Positions 1 through 8,688 of a stretch of 64,000 bases of DNA are shown piece after piece. A program made the position numbers and the translations under genes. Numbering within the stretch: position 1 is the first letter of the stretch; each line of letters begins with the position of its first letter. The notes beneath the pieces were generated by a model. That model saw only the letters and a list, made by a program, of their open reading frames with translations. It did not search any database and was not told where the DNA came from. Source of the stretch: Microbacteriaceae bacterium VKM Ac-2854 (GTDB taxonomy: Bacteria; Actinomycetota; Actinomycetes; Actinomycetales; Microbacteriaceae); the NCBI GenBank assembly GCA_013205085.1, contig JABMLH010000001.1, positions 310,001 to 374,000 of the forward strand. Reading direction: 5' to 3'.

Positions 1-65
1 GCTTGGGTTTCGATCCGTCCTGAGTCACACTCGTCGACCTGAACTGCGGCTTGTCCGCGTGAGCC

Positions 66-171
66 AGGGCTGCTCGAACGGATTGGCACCCCGAGGCGGG
101 GTGTGAAATCCCGCGGAATTCCGCGGATCTCGTCGCAGCGCCGCGGGGTACCCTTCGTTTCGAGCAGCCCT
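66..171. repeat. Dispersed inverted-repeat element, copy A
   Basis: The ends are an 11-bp perfect inverted repeat (AGGGCTGCTCG at 66-76, its complement at 161-171), and complementarity extends a few bases further with one extra T. The interior is GC-rich, includes CGCGGAATTCCGCG, and has no reading frame. A second element with the same end sequence and nearly the same length lies at 52752-52857. The 65 bases before it hold nothing I recognise. Confidence 0.7.
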
Positions 172-190
172 GACGCACAGCAACGTCCTA

Positions 191-562
191 TTAGAGCGCC
201 CAGCGCGGCGTGAACGTGTGCCCGCCCGCCGTCGCGGTGAAGCCCGCCGGGCTGATCACGATCGCGTCGGCCGGTCCGTCGCCGTCGTTGCGCAGCTCGA
301 GCACGGTGTCGGTGGGCAGGGCGAGGGCATCGCCCGGCCCGGCGACGAGGACGTCGTCGCCGATCAGGGCGGTGATGGACCCCGAGCCGACGACGACGAC
401 CTGCTCGTTACTGATCGAGTGCGCACCGCTGGTGCTTCCGGCGGGCAGGTCGACCCGCCAGGTGGCGAGTTCGACGGAGCCGCGCGACGGCACGGCGAGG
501 GAGCGGACGCGCAGGGCGCCGAGCGCGAACTCCGGAGCGTCGACGAGGGTGGCGAGGGGCAT
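191..562 (-). CDS. Small cupin-domain protein
   Basis: A 123-residue single-domain protein with the cupin pattern: a hydrophobic beta-rich stretch, then SGAHSISNEQVVVVGSGS (motif 1-like) around residues 45-60 and GPGDALALPTDTVLELRN (motif 2-like) around 75-92. Motif 1 keeps only one clear histidine, so metal binding is doubtful. The ATG start is 24 nt downstream of the stop of the hydrolase remnant on the same strand, so the two were probably one transcript. Function is likely small-molecule binding or redox-linked; the substrate cannot be told. Confidence is good for the fold and low for the role. Confidence 0.75.
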   Translation of the reverse strand: MPLATLVDAPEFALGALRVRSLAVPSRGSVELATWRVDLPAGSTSGAHSISNEQVVVVGSGSITALIGDDVLVAGPGDALALPTDTVLELRNDGDGPADAIVISPAGFTATAGGHTFTPRWAL

Positions 563-586
563 GAGGGTCTCCTGGTGAGTACGGGT

Positions 587-1478
587 CTAGACGAGGACGT
601 CGGCGAGCAGGGCGAGCAGCTGCTCCGGCTGCTCCGCCGGGATGAAGTGACCGGTGTCGCCCAGCCGGACCAGTCGCGCCGCCGGCGCGGCGGAGGCGAC
701 GAAGGCGGCGACGAAGTCGTAGCTGAAGCCGCCGACGGCGAGCACCGGCATCGTGAGCGGCGCGTAGCCGGCGAGGTCGTCGATGTCGGTCGCGAACGCC
801 TGGAACCACGCATTCGAGGCGCGGATCGGCGCCGCGGAGTCGTAGGCCCCGGCGTAGACCTCCCGGTCGAACGGCGTGATCGCGCTCGGGCGCACGGAGA
901 GGTAGTCGAACAGCCAGTCCTGCACGATGCTGTAGCGGCCCGCGAAGACCTGCTCGGGCATCCCGGTGATCTGGTTGAAGGCGAACCACCACGGGTGCAG
1001 CCCGCGCTGCGGGTTCTGTAGGTCATAGGTGCCGGGCGCCGGCAGCACCGGGATCTGCTGGAACACGGCGAAGGGATGTGGCGCGTCCAACAGGGTGACG
1101 CTGCGGGTGGTTCGCGGCGAAGGAGTACGCGAGCATCGAGCCGACGTCGCTGCCGACGACGTCCACCGCGCCGAGTTCGAGCTCGGCGACCAGGGCCGCG
1201 AGGTCGGCCGCCATCGTCTTCTTGTCGTAGCCGGAGGCCGGCTTGTCGGAGGCGCCCATCCCGCGGTAGTCGACCGCGATCACGCGGTGCAAATGCGCGA
1301 GCACGGGCATCACCTCGTGGAACTCCCACCAGGTCTGCGGCCAGCTCGGTAGCAGCAGCACCGGCGCGCCGGAGCCGCCCGCGACGTAGTGCAGGGTCAC
1401 GCCGTTCACGGTCGCCGACGCGTTGGTGAATCCGGGCAGGGTCGCCACGAGGGCGGCGTCGTGGGTTTCGTCGGTCAT
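587..1478 (-). pseudogene. Alpha/beta hydrolase (epoxide-hydrolase-like), frameshifted
   Basis: Two overlapping frames make one alpha/beta hydrolase. The N-terminal part (ATG at 1478) carries the oxyanion region LLLPSWPQTWWEFH, the strand VIAVDYRGMGASDKP and the nucleophile elbow VVGSDVGSM, with Asp as expected for epoxide hydrolases and dehalogenases. After residues AANHP the homology moves to another frame (RSVTLLDAPHPF) and runs to the catalytic-His segment LGDTGHFIPAEQP near the stop at 587. The shift lies near 1095-1108. Each half alone is incomplete, so the gene is inactive unless this is a sequencing error. A CGNR regulator is transcribed divergently, a common arrangement for such hydrolases. 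Confidence 0.75.
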
Positions 1479-1540
1479 GGTCGATCCGCTCCGACGCCCC
1501 GGACCGCGCCGAGCAGCCCGCGACGAGCTTCCTGCTCACC

Positions 1541-2053
1541 GTGCTGAACACCCGCCGCTCCGCGGACTACCCGGAGGAGTATCCCGAGCGCCTCGACACG
1601 CTCGCGGCCGCGCGCGCCTGGGCGGCGGCGGACCTCGCCGACGAGCCGTTCGCCGCAGGCGTCACCACCCTGGACACCGACGGACTCGCGGCGGCGCGCA
1701 CCCTCCGCGACGCGATCGTCACCGCGATCGATCACCGTTCCGGCGAACCGGAGCGTACCGCCGCCTGGGCCGCCATCGACGAAGCCGCCGGCCGCACCCC
1801 GCTCGAGCTGCACCTCGGCCCCAACGGATCCGCGCTGCGACCGGCGCCGCCCGTCACGCTCGCGGCGCTGCTGCTCACCGCGCTCTCGCGGGTCCTCGAC
1901 GAAGGGCGCTGGTCCCGGATCCGGCTCTGTGCGCGCGACACCTGCCGCGGTGCGTTCTACGACACGACCCGCAATCGCACCCAGTGCTGGCACTCGTACG
2001 CGAGCTGCGGAAACCGCAGCAACCAGGCCGCCTACCGCTGCCGGGCGGGCTGA
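1541..2053 (+). CDS. CGNR zinc-finger transcriptional regulator
   Basis: A 170-residue protein with an N-terminal ABATE-like helical domain (roughly 1-110) and a C-terminal CGNR zinc finger: CARDTCRGAFYD, then QCWHSYASCGNRSNQAAYR near residues 128-165, giving the four cysteines and the diagnostic CGNR. Such proteins act as DNA-binding regulators. The start is uncertain: the frame stays open upstream and in-frame residues FLLT before the GTG at 1541 look like genuine family sequence, yet no ATG/GTG lies in that extension. Either a rare start is used or the 5' end is damaged. The divergent hydrolase remnant begins about 60 nt away and is the likely target. Confidence 0.75.
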   Translation: MLNTRRSADYPEEYPERLDTLAAARAWAAADLADEPFAAGVTTLDTDGLAAARTLRDAIVTAIDHRSGEPERTAAWAAIDEAAGRTPLELHLGPNGSALRPAPPVTLAALLLTALSRVLDEGRWSRIRLCARDTCRGAFYDTTRNRTQCWHSYASCGNRSNQAAYRCRAG

Positions 2054-2239
2054 GCGGAGCAGGTGGCCGCCAGCTCCTTGAGCACGAGGTCGAGCCCGGC
2101 GCGCGAGCCGCCGATCGACCGCGGCGACGGCGTCCGGGGTCGGCGACCGCGTGCCCACCTCGGTCCAGCGCTGTACCCCTGACGCCCATTCCGCTCGCGC
2201 ACGCTACGGAGTAGCGTCGGCGAAGAACGAGGAGGAGCC

Positions 2240-3157
2240 ATGGCGCGCTACCGCGACGACCTGCCGCAGCTGCGGGCCGAGCGGCCCTTCCTCACCGACG
2301 GTGGGCTCGAGACCACCCTGATCTACCTCGAGGGCATCGAGCTCCCCGAGTTCGCCGCCTGCGAGTTGCTGCGCACGGCCGACGGCACGGAGCAGCTGCG
2401 CCGCTACTACGAGCAGCACCTTCGCCTCGCCCGCCGGCACGGCCTCGGCTTCACGCTCGACACGGCGACCTGGCGCGCGAACCCCGACTGGACGGACAGG
2501 CTCGGCTACGACGACGCGACCTTCGACGCCGTCAACCGCGCGGGCGCCCGGCTGGCGGTCGAGCTTCGCGATCGATTCGACAGCGCCGAGGCTCCGGTCG
2601 TCATCGGCGCGACCCTCGGCCCGCGCGGCGACGGCTACGTCGTCGGCGAGCGGCAGAGCGTCGAGGAGGCGCGCGCCTACCACCGCCGTCAGCTGGCGAT
2701 CTTCGCGCAGGAGGGTGCCGACTTCGCCTGCATCCTGACCGCGAGCTACCCCGAGGAGGCGATGGGGGCCGCGCTGGCGGCGGCCGACGTCGGCCTGCCG
2801 TTCGTGGTCTCCTTCACCGTCGAGACCGACGGCCGGCTGCCCAGCGGCGACACCCTGACCGACGCGGTCGCCGCGGTCGACGCTGCGGCACCCGTCGCCT
2901 ACTTCATGGTGAACTGCGCGCATCCGACCCACCTCCCGGCCGAGCTGCCGGAGCGCGTGCGCGGCTACCGGGCGAACGCATCCAGCTGCAGCCACGCCGA
3001 ACTCGACGCGTCCGACAGCCTCGACGCCGGGGATCCCGACGATCTCGCCGCCCGCATGATCGCCTTGCGCGCCCGGATGCCGCAGCTCGCGGTGCTCGGC
3101 GGCTGCTGCGGCACCGACCTACGCCACCTCGGGGCGCTCGCCGCGGCGCTCGGCTGA
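2240..3157 (+). CDS. mmuM: Homocysteine S-methyltransferase
   Basis: A 305-residue TIM-barrel methyltransferase that moves a methyl group from S-methylmethionine (or S-adenosylmethionine) to homocysteine, giving methionine. It opens with FLTDGGLETTLIYLEGIELP, typical of the family. The zinc ligands are visible: Cys in MVNCAHP (about residue 226) and the CC pair in LGGCCGTD (about 288). Length matches the cobalamin-independent MmuM/YagD type, and there is no cobalamin domain. A strong GAGGAGG ribosome site precedes the ATG at 2240. It is monocistronic, converging on the RCC1-like gene downstream. No riboswitch-like structure was recognised in the 186 nt before it. Confidence 0.9.
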   Translation: MARYRDDLPQLRAERPFLTDGGLETTLIYLEGIELPEFAACELLRTADGTEQLRRYYEQHLRLARRHGLGFTLDTATWRANPDWTDRLGYDDATFDAVNRAGARLAVELRDRFDSAEAPVVIGATLGPRGDGYVVGERQSVEEARAYHRRQLAIFAQEGADFACILTASYPEEAMGAALAAADVGLPFVVSFTVETDGRLPSGDTLTDAVAAVDAAAPVAYFMVNCAHPTHLPAELPERVRGYRANASSCSHAELDASDSLDAGDPDDLAARMIALRARMPQLAVLGGCCGTDLRHLGALAAALG

Positions 3158-3180
3158 GCGCGGAGCCGCCGGACGCGCCG

Positions 3181-3288
3181 GATCGAGCCGGCCGGAATCA
3201 GCCGCGACGGGGCGGTGATCTCGGCAGGCTCGATCAGTCGGGCGGCGGGCTCGATCGGCCGTCGGGCTGGCTCGATCAGCCGGTCGGA
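3181..3288. repeat. GGCTCGATCAG repeats with 21-bp period
   Basis: The gap between two convergent genes holds three copies of GGCTCGATC(A/G)G starting at 3227, 3248 and 3269, exactly 21 bp apart. The first copy forms a 9-bp inverted repeat with GATCGAGCC at 3181-3189. It may serve as a two-sided terminator; there is no T tract. It looks like a diverged relative of the 21-bp units at 8689. Confidence 0.5.
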
Positions 3289-4848
3289 CTACGGCGTCGC
3301 CACGCCGAACGCCCGCCGGGAGTGGTAGAAGTGCGTCGCCGAGAGGAAGCCGCCGGGAGCCGCCCCGCCCGCGACGACGCGGACCGGACCGGCCGAGGGC
3401 GCCGGGGCGCCGGCGTTGCCCAGCTGGCCTGCCCCGTTGTCGCCCCAGGCGAACACCGAGTGGTCCTCGTAGATCACCGAGGTCGCGCCCTGCTCGCCCA
3501 GGTAGAAGTCGAGCACACGACGCCCGAGGCGGATCGACTCGACGTTCTGGTTGATCGACGGGATCGGCACCGGCTCGGTGCTCGAACTCGAGTGCCGGTT
3601 GTTCGCTCCGTCGCCCCACGACTTCACCGCACCGTCCTTCGTGATGTACGCCCACACGTTCGGCGTGGCGTTGCCGGCGAGTTTGGCGCCGTCGCCGCCG
3701 ACGGGCACGGCGACGCGGTTGCGCGGATCCGGCACCTGGAACACGGTGCCGTCGGCCGCGAGCAGCAGCCCGCCGTCGCCGACCTCGACGATCCCGCCCA
3801 GGATCCCGCCGGGGCCGGTGATCAGCTGCGGCACGTTCAGCTCGTTGGGTGACTCCAGCGGATCCACCGCCTGGAACGACCAGGCCCGCCCGGCACTGTC
3901 GAGCGCGTACACGTATCCGGAGCCGAGCTGCGTCGCGATCTGCTTGATGCAGACCCCGTGCGGCGCGAACAGCGGATGCACGAACGGCTTGGTGAAGAAG
4001 CGCCCGGTGATCAGGAACACCACCCGGCCCAGGTTCGAGAGCGCGTAGTTCGCGAGCGAGAGCTGGATCAGGAACTCCGGCCCGTCGAGTCCGAGCGGCT
4101 GCAGCGCGAAGTCGTAGCCCGGGTTGCCGACCCGGATGCCCGGCGGGATGGCGCCGCGGTTGCCGGAGTAGAGCGCGGTGCCGCCGCCCGGCTTCGCGAC
4201 CAGCACGAAGCCGTCCTGCGAGGTGTTGTAGTCGACGATCACCGGCCCCTGCGTCTGCGGCAGGCCGTTCAGCGGCGCGGCCCAGAGCAGCGGCGCGGCG
4301 ACGACGCTGAAGGTCTCCGTCTCGACGTTCTGGCCCCAGACGGCGCCGGTGCCGAGCGCCGGGGTCGGCACCGGGATCACATCGAACTGAGGCGGGGCGA
4401 GGAGTTCCCACCCCGTCGGCAGCGCCGAGACCGTCGCCGGTCCGTCCGGGCCCACCTTCGCATCCGGCGCGGCGAAGATGTTCGTCAGCTCCAGGCTCGC
4501 GGCCGCCTTCTTCGACGGCGGGATAACGATCGTCGCTTCTGTGCTGATCGTGTGGTCCTCGGGGTCGATGAACACGACGCTGTCGGGCAGGGTCAGGGTG
4601 AGCGAGAGGGTGGCGTCGATCGTGCCGGTCTTCGTCTCGGCCCGCACCGTGACCGTGGGGAACGGCGCTCCCGGGATCGTGGTGACCGGGATCGGGGCGA
4701 AGGTGATCGTGCCGGACTTCGCTCCGGATGCGGCGGCGGCCGGGGCCCCGCTGGCGACGGCGACGGTCGGTACCGTCCACGCGACGGCGGCGACGGTGCT
4801 GCGGCGGGAGACGCCGCGGGAATGATCGGCTGGTGGGGTGCTGGACAT
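3289..4848 (-). CDS. Exported RCC1-like repeat protein (paralog 1)
   Basis: A 519-residue protein starting at the ATG at 4848; the frame stays open upstream but the leader and promoter position fix this start. Residues about 11-43 form a twin-arginine-like signal: GVSRRSTVAAVAWTVPTVAVASGAP then AAAASG. About 45-160 is beta-rich with no named match. The rest carries RCC1-type blades, e.g. VWAYITKDGAVKSWGDG and SVFAWGDNGAGQLGN, with the family signature GAVWGQNVETETF. RCC1 repeats build seven-bladed propellers that bind proteins; here the product should sit outside the membrane or on the wall. No catalytic motif was seen. It is a close relative of the adjacent 5094-6656 gene. Confidence 0.85.
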   Translation of the reverse strand: MSSTPPADHSRGVSRRSTVAAVAWTVPTVAVASGAPAAAASGAKSGTITFAPIPVTTIPGAPFPTVTVRAETKTGTIDATLSLTLTLPDSVVFIDPEDHTISTEATIVIPPSKKAAASLELTNIFAAPDAKVGPDGPATVSALPTGWELLAPPQFDVIPVPTPALGTGAVWGQNVETETFSVVAAPLLWAAPLNGLPQTQGPVIVDYNTSQDGFVLVAKPGGGTALYSGNRGAIPPGIRVGNPGYDFALQPLGLDGPEFLIQLSLANYALSNLGRVVFLITGRFFTKPFVHPLFAPHGVCIKQIATQLGSGYVYALDSAGRAWSFQAVDPLESPNELNVPQLITGPGGILGGIVEVGDGGLLLAADGTVFQVPDPRNRVAVPVGGDGAKLAGNATPNVWAYITKDGAVKSWGDGANNRHSSSSTEPVPIPSINQNVESIRLGRRVLDFYLGEQGATSVIYEDHSVFAWGDNGAGQLGNAGAPAPSAGPVRVVAGGAAPGGFLSATHFYHSRRAFGVATP

Positions 4849-4907
4849 GGCTGGCCCTTCGGATCGGTGAGTGATGTCGCCGACCCTGTGAGAGCGCCCC
4901 CGGCCCG

Positions 4908-5027
4908 ACCATTCCGCCACGACCAGCATGTAACCCGAATGGGTGACACGTCCCCGACCGTCGGATGTGGCGGCAGCGGTCCGTCCTCGGCGAAAGATGT
5001 ACCCCGGTCGCACCTCCCATGTACCCC
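4908..5027 (-). promoter_or_regulatory. Conserved operator/promoter of RCC1-like paralog 1
   Basis: Reading on the minus strand, GGGGTAC boxes begin at 5027 and 5005, 22 bp apart. TGGCGGAATGGT begins at 4919, 108 bp after the first box. The leader to the ATG is 60 nt. The same arrangement precedes the other three intact paralogs. A direct repeat with a two-turn period suits an AraC-type activator. Which protein binds is not shown. Confidence 0.6.
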
Positions 5028-5035
5028 GAGCGTTA

Positions 5036-5079
5036 AACGGCTCTGCCGCGCACCCCGAGAGATGCGCGGCAGAGCCGTT
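5036..5079 (-). terminator. Hairpin terminator of paralog 2
   Basis: A perfect 17-bp stem (5036-5052 with 5063-5079, arms AACGGCTCTGCCGCGCA and complement) with a 10-nt loop, 14 nt past the stop of the 5094-6656 gene. It isolates that gene from the operator of the next copy. Confidence 0.8.
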
Positions 5080-5093
5080 CGAGCGGAAGCGGA

Positions 5094-6656
5094 CTACGCG
5101 ACCTTCACGCCGAAGGAACGGCGGCTGCCGTAGAAGGCGGTAGCCAGGAGCGGGCCCGACGGGGTCGGTCCGGTCGGTCCGGCGAGCACCTGCACGGGGC
5201 CGGCGGAGTCGTTCGGCGCACCGTTGTTGCCCAGCTGAGCGGCGAGATTGTCGCCCCACGCGTACACGGTGTTGTCGCTGAAGATCACTGTGGTGGCCGC
5301 CTGCTCGCCGAAGGCGAAGTCCAGCACCGTGCGGGCGCCGCGGATCGACTCCACGTTCGCGTTCACGGTCGGCGAGGCGACGGGGTTCGAGTCCGAGCTG
5401 GTGTGGCGGTTCTGGTTGCCGTTACCCCACGACTTCACGGTGCCGGCCGTCGTGATGTACGCCCAGGCGTCGGGGGTCGCGTTGCGGGCGAGCTTCGCGC
5501 CGTCCGTGCCGACGACGGTCGCGATCCGGTTGCTGTCCTGCGAGATCAGGTAGACCGTGCCGTTCGCGCTGCGGGCCAGGCCGCCCTCGCCGACCTCGAC
5601 GATGCCGGTGAGCGGCACGCCGTTGAAGGTGACGAGCTTCGGGGTGATCTGCTCGATCGGCGAGGAGGACTGCGTCGGGTCGAGCGAGATGTTGGTCCAG
5701 ACGCGGCCGGCGCTGTCCAGCGAGCTCAGCCAGGCGCTGCCGCGGATCTGGGTGATGAACGCGTTGCTGGGCGAGTACGTCGGGTCGATGAAGGAGAAGT
5801 GGAAGCGCTTGCCGTTGACGACGTACCAGACCTGACCGAGTGTCGAGAGCACGCAGTTCGCCAGCGAGGTGCTGATCAGGTACTCACCGGTGGCCAGGAA
5901 GCTGTTGTCCTGGGCGTAGTAGGTGAAGAGGTGGTTGCCGACCCAGGTGCCACCGTTCGAGGCGTTGCCGCCGGTGATCCACTTGGTTCCGCCGGCGCCG
6001 TCGGCCATGATGACCGTGCCGTCCTGCGAGGTGTTGTAGTCGACGATGTTGTTACCCGAGGTGATCCAGGCCGGGGTGTCGTTCAGGGCGTCCAGCGGCG
6101 AGGCGAAGCGGATCGGTGCGCCGTTGGTGGAGAAGGTCTCCGTGTTGACGTTCTGCGCCCAGACGGCACCCTTGCCGGTGCCCGGGATCACGTTGACCAG
6201 CGAGGTCAGCAGGTTGCCGTCGACGACGGTGTAGTTCGGGGTGGTGGTGGTGCCGGTGAACGGCGCGTAGGTGTGATTGACCTGGCCGTCGCTGGCGCGG
6301 ATGTCGTCGATGACGATGGCGTTGTTGGCGACCGTGTAGGTGCGCGGCTCGGTGCCACCGTTGTTCGCCCAGGTGGTGCCGGCGGGCGGGGAGACGACGA
6401 CGGTCATGCCGACCGGGTTGGTGCCGGAGGAGGGCACAACGGTCGCGGAGAGGTTGGTCCACACGCCGCCGGGGCTGGTGACCTGGCCCTGCGGGAAGGT
6501 GATCACGCCGCCGCCGGAGGCGGAGGCCATGGGGGCGCCGACGGCGACGGCGACGGCCGGCACGGTCCAGGCGGCTGCGGTCGAGACCGCGCGGCGGGAG
6601 ATGCCCTTGGGGGCACCGGAGACGGAGTCGAGCGACTCGTCGAATGAGTTCGTCAT
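5094..6656 (-). CDS. Exported RCC1-like repeat protein (paralog 2)
   Basis: A 520-residue protein. Residues about 18-48 read GISRRAVSTAAAWTVPAVAVAVGAP then MASASG, a twin-arginine-like leader. A beta-sandwich-like region (about 50-160, including PVGMTVVVSPPAGTTWANN) precedes the signature GAVWAQNVNTETF and RCC1 blades such as DAWAYITTAGTVKSWGNG and NTVYAWGDNLAAQLGNN. The C-terminus ATAFYGSRRSFGVKVA matches paralog 1 almost residue for residue in layout. The start ATG has a GAAAGG ribosome site. It probably arose by tandem duplication with its neighbour. The product should be extracytoplasmic; binding partner unknown. It is flanked by its own terminator and operator, so it is an independent transcription unit. 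Confidence 0.85.
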   Translation of the reverse strand: MTNSFDESLDSVSGAPKGISRRAVSTAAAWTVPAVAVAVGAPMASASGGGVITFPQGQVTSPGGVWTNLSATVVPSSGTNPVGMTVVVSPPAGTTWANNGGTEPRTYTVANNAIVIDDIRASDGQVNHTYAPFTGTTTTPNYTVVDGNLLTSLVNVIPGTGKGAVWAQNVNTETFSTNGAPIRFASPLDALNDTPAWITSGNNIVDYNTSQDGTVIMADGAGGTKWITGGNASNGGTWVGNHLFTYYAQDNSFLATGEYLISTSLANCVLSTLGQVWYVVNGKRFHFSFIDPTYSPSNAFITQIRGSAWLSSLDSAGRVWTNISLDPTQSSSPIEQITPKLVTFNGVPLTGIVEVGEGGLARSANGTVYLISQDSNRIATVVGTDGAKLARNATPDAWAYITTAGTVKSWGNGNQNRHTSSDSNPVASPTVNANVESIRGARTVLDFAFGEQAATTVIFSDNTVYAWGDNLAAQLGNNGAPNDSAGPVQVLAGPTGPTPSGPLLATAFYGSRRSFGVKVA

Positions 6657-6735
6657 TGCAGACCTTTCGTGATCTGTCGTTCGGGTTTAAAGGAGGTTGT
6701 TGCGGCGTCGAACACCTGTCGACGGCGGCGCGCAT

Positions 6736-6854
6736 CCCATTGGGCCAGTCGCGGGGGCGGGGTCGGCCACGGTCGAACGCCGAATCGTCGGACGTGACGC
6801 GAGAAGTCGCCGAATCGCGAGAATCGTCCCCCGGCGCTGCGCAGGACGTACCCC
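6736..6854 (-). promoter_or_regulatory. Conserved operator/promoter of RCC1-like paralog 2
   Basis: On the minus strand GGGGTAC begins at 6854 and GGGGGAC at 6832 (22 bp apart). TGGCCCAATGGG begins at 6747, 107 bp after the first box. The leader to the ATG at 6656 is 80 nt and ends in GACAGATC...GAAAGGTCTG, shared with paralog 3. Confidence 0.65.
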
Positions 6855-7158
6855 GATGATCCGGCGCGTGAGGTTCGCTCGCAGTCGTGGATCCGATGTT
6901 TCTGCGGCGATCGACGCGATGCGAGCGCGAAGCGGGATGTGCGGCGGCAGGGTCCGCCGGCGACGTGCCCCCTTCGCGGGTGCCGAGGCGCCTGCTCGTC
7001 CCCCGTTGGGTGAGTAAAGAGTGAACGTGGATCCCACGTATGGCATGAGAGGTCGGGGAAGCGGCTGCCGCGTCTGGTACCGCGGTACCACTCCCTGACC
7101 CTGAAGATCAGGGTTCCGACGGACGCGCGACCTCTCGGACTCTGGCCACAATCGAGGA
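6855..7158. other. Gene-less stretch
   Basis: About 300 bp upstream of two divergent genes. The open frames here are antisense-type noise with no family match. It includes a small palindrome, GGTACCGCGGTACC, at 7075-7088. Nothing else was recognised. Confidence 0.4.
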
Positions 7159-7611
7159 ATGCACACATCCCTCCCGGCTACGACCGCGCCGGCCACCACC
7201 ACCGGCCGCGCCCGGATCGTCACCCTCGACGTCCTGCGCGGATTCGCGCTCTGCGGCATCCTGCTCGTGAACATTCCGAGCGTCACCGGCATGTCGGAGC
7301 TGATTCCGCCCGGCCTCCTCGAGACGCCGGACCCGGTCGCCCGCGCGCTGGACTACACCGTTCAGCTGCGCTTCTTCCCGATCTTCTCCTTCCTCTTCGG
7401 CGTCGGGTTCGCGCTCTTCCTGGACTCGGCCCAGCGGCGCTCGCCCCGACCGCGCCTGCTGCTCGTGCGCCGCCTGGTCTTCCTCGGCCTGCTCGGCTAC
7501 GTGCACGGACAGTTCCACCCGGGGGAGGTGCTGCTGAACTACGCGCTGTTCGGGCTGGTGTTCCTGCTGCCGGCGAGCTACATCCGCAGCCCGCGCTGGC
7601 TGATCGGTTAT
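7159..7611 (+). pseudogene. DUF418 (YeiB-type) membrane protein, 3'-truncated
   Basis: The first about 150 codons are a clear DUF418/YeiB N-terminus: RIVTLDVLRGFALCGILLVNIP, then FFPIFSFLFGVGFALFL and RRLVFLGLLGYVHGQFHPGEVLLNYALFG, i.e. three or four membrane helices. Family members are about 350-400 residues. Here homology stops at PRWLIG (about 7605), exactly where an oxidoreductase starts in a different frame. The open frame continues to 8676 only as out-of-frame sequence of that gene. I read this as a deletion scar; a functional chimera is unlikely. Confidence 0.75.
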
Positions 7612-8680
7612 GACCCTGGAACAGTGGATCGCCGTCGCCGGCCGCACCCCCTCCGCGCACAACACCCAGCCGTGGGCACCGCGAATCGTGGCGCCGGACA
7701 CCGTGGAGGTCGCTGTCGTGCCCTCGCGCACGCTCCCCGCGGGGGACCCGTCGTTCCGCGACCTGGTGCTCGCCCTCGGCGCCTGGTGCGAGAGTCTGTC
7801 GATCGCGGCGGGCCGGGCCATCGAGGTCGAGACTCTGGAGCCATTGCATCACCTCGACGAGCTGCCGCTCACCGGCCCGGCGGGGGAGCCGGTGCTGCGC
7901 CTGCGCGTCTCCGAGGAGCCGGCGGATTCGGCGTTCACCGCCGCGGATGTGCTGCAGCGCCGCGTCTACCGCGGCGAGCTCGCCGGCCTGCCGTGGACCG
8001 CGCCGCCGCTACCGCCGGGCCTGAGCATCCGCGAGATCGACCCGGGCGCGATGGCGCGGCTGGTCCGCCTCGGCGTCGCGTACACGGCGTCGCGGCCCAG
8101 CGTGGCGGAGGAGCTGCTGCACTGGCTCCGGCTCAGCCCCGCGCATCCGAACTACCACCGCGACGGCATGACCGAGCGGATGCTGATGATGCCGCGGCCC
8201 GTCGCGGCGCTGGCCGCGCCGTTCACCCGACGCTCGGGGCTGCGCGATCCGGCGATCCGCGTCGGCGGCACCCTCGGGCGGATGCTCGAGGGGCTCGAGC
8301 GCAGCGTGCGGCTGCCGCCGGCGACCGCCTCCGCCGGCCCGCGGCACGTGGTGCTGGTGGCGGATGCGCGGCGGCTGGGTGGAGACGTCGTGTCGGCCAC
8401 CGAGGCGATGGACTCCCGCATCGGCGCCCCGGAGGCGGCCGTGCTCGACGCCGGCCGCGAGCTGCAGCGGATCTGGCTGCACGTGCACCGCCTCGGCGGC
8501 GTCGTCTCGCCGCACTCGAAGATCATCGACTCCCCGCACGCGCACGGCCGGCTGCGCCGCCGCCTGGGCCTGCGCCGCTCCGAGGTGGCGCTCGCCGTGT
8601 TCACGGTGGGCCGCGCCCTCGGCGACGTCCCGGTGTCGCCCCGCCTGACGGACGGGGTACCGCATGCCGTCGCTGAATGA
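7610..8680 (+). CDS. Nitroreductase-fold (Acg-type) oxidoreductase
   Basis: A 356-residue protein of the Acg-like nitroreductase family: TPSAHNTQPWAPRI near the N-terminus is the FMN-site signature, FTAADVLQRRVYRGEL lies mid-protein, and VVLVADARRLGGD and the aromatic/His-rich LQRIWLHVHRLGGVVSPHS lie towards the C-terminus. Such proteins resemble FMN oxidoreductases; activity of the subfamily is often unproven. The ATG lies within the last codons of the truncated DUF418 gene and has no clear ribosome site. The deletion that removed the DUF418 3' end may have removed its own promoter as well. Confidence 0.75.
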   Translation: MTLEQWIAVAGRTPSAHNTQPWAPRIVAPDTVEVAVVPSRTLPAGDPSFRDLVLALGAWCESLSIAAGRAIEVETLEPLHHLDELPLTGPAGEPVLRLRVSEEPADSAFTAADVLQRRVYRGELAGLPWTAPPLPPGLSIREIDPGAMARLVRLGVAYTASRPSVAEELLHWLRLSPAHPNYHRDGMTERMLMMPRPVAALAAPFTRRSGLRDPAIRVGGTLGRMLEGLERSVRLPPATASAGPRHVVLVADARRLGGDVVSATEAMDSRIGAPEAAVLDAGRELQRIWLHVHRLGGVVSPHSKIIDSPHAHGRLRRRLGLRRSEVALAVFTVGRALGDVPVSPRLTDGVPHAVAE

Positions 8681-8688
8681 CCCCGCCT

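Noticed and set aside
5036-5079. Hairpin as a possible attachment site or regulatory RNA
   Set aside because: Position just after a stop codon and perfect stem make an ordinary terminator the simpler reading.
4849-5259. N-terminal extension of RCC1-like paralog 1 to 656 residues
   Set aside because: The extension covers the operator and terminator and lacks protein-like sequence; the leader peptide fixes the start at 4848.
6653-7292. Minus-strand frames between paralog 2 and the DUF418 remnant
   Set aside because: Arg/Ser-rich, no domains, and they run through the conserved operator.
8655-8661. Further GGGGTAC occurrences (also near 144, 18787 and 34670) as extra operators
   Set aside because: None has a second box 22 bp away, so they are treated as chance matches.
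7612-8676. Extension of the DUF418 frame into a 505-residue protein
   Set aside because: After about residue 150 it is Arg/Pro-rich and lies out of frame over a well-supported oxidoreductase, so it is a shadow.
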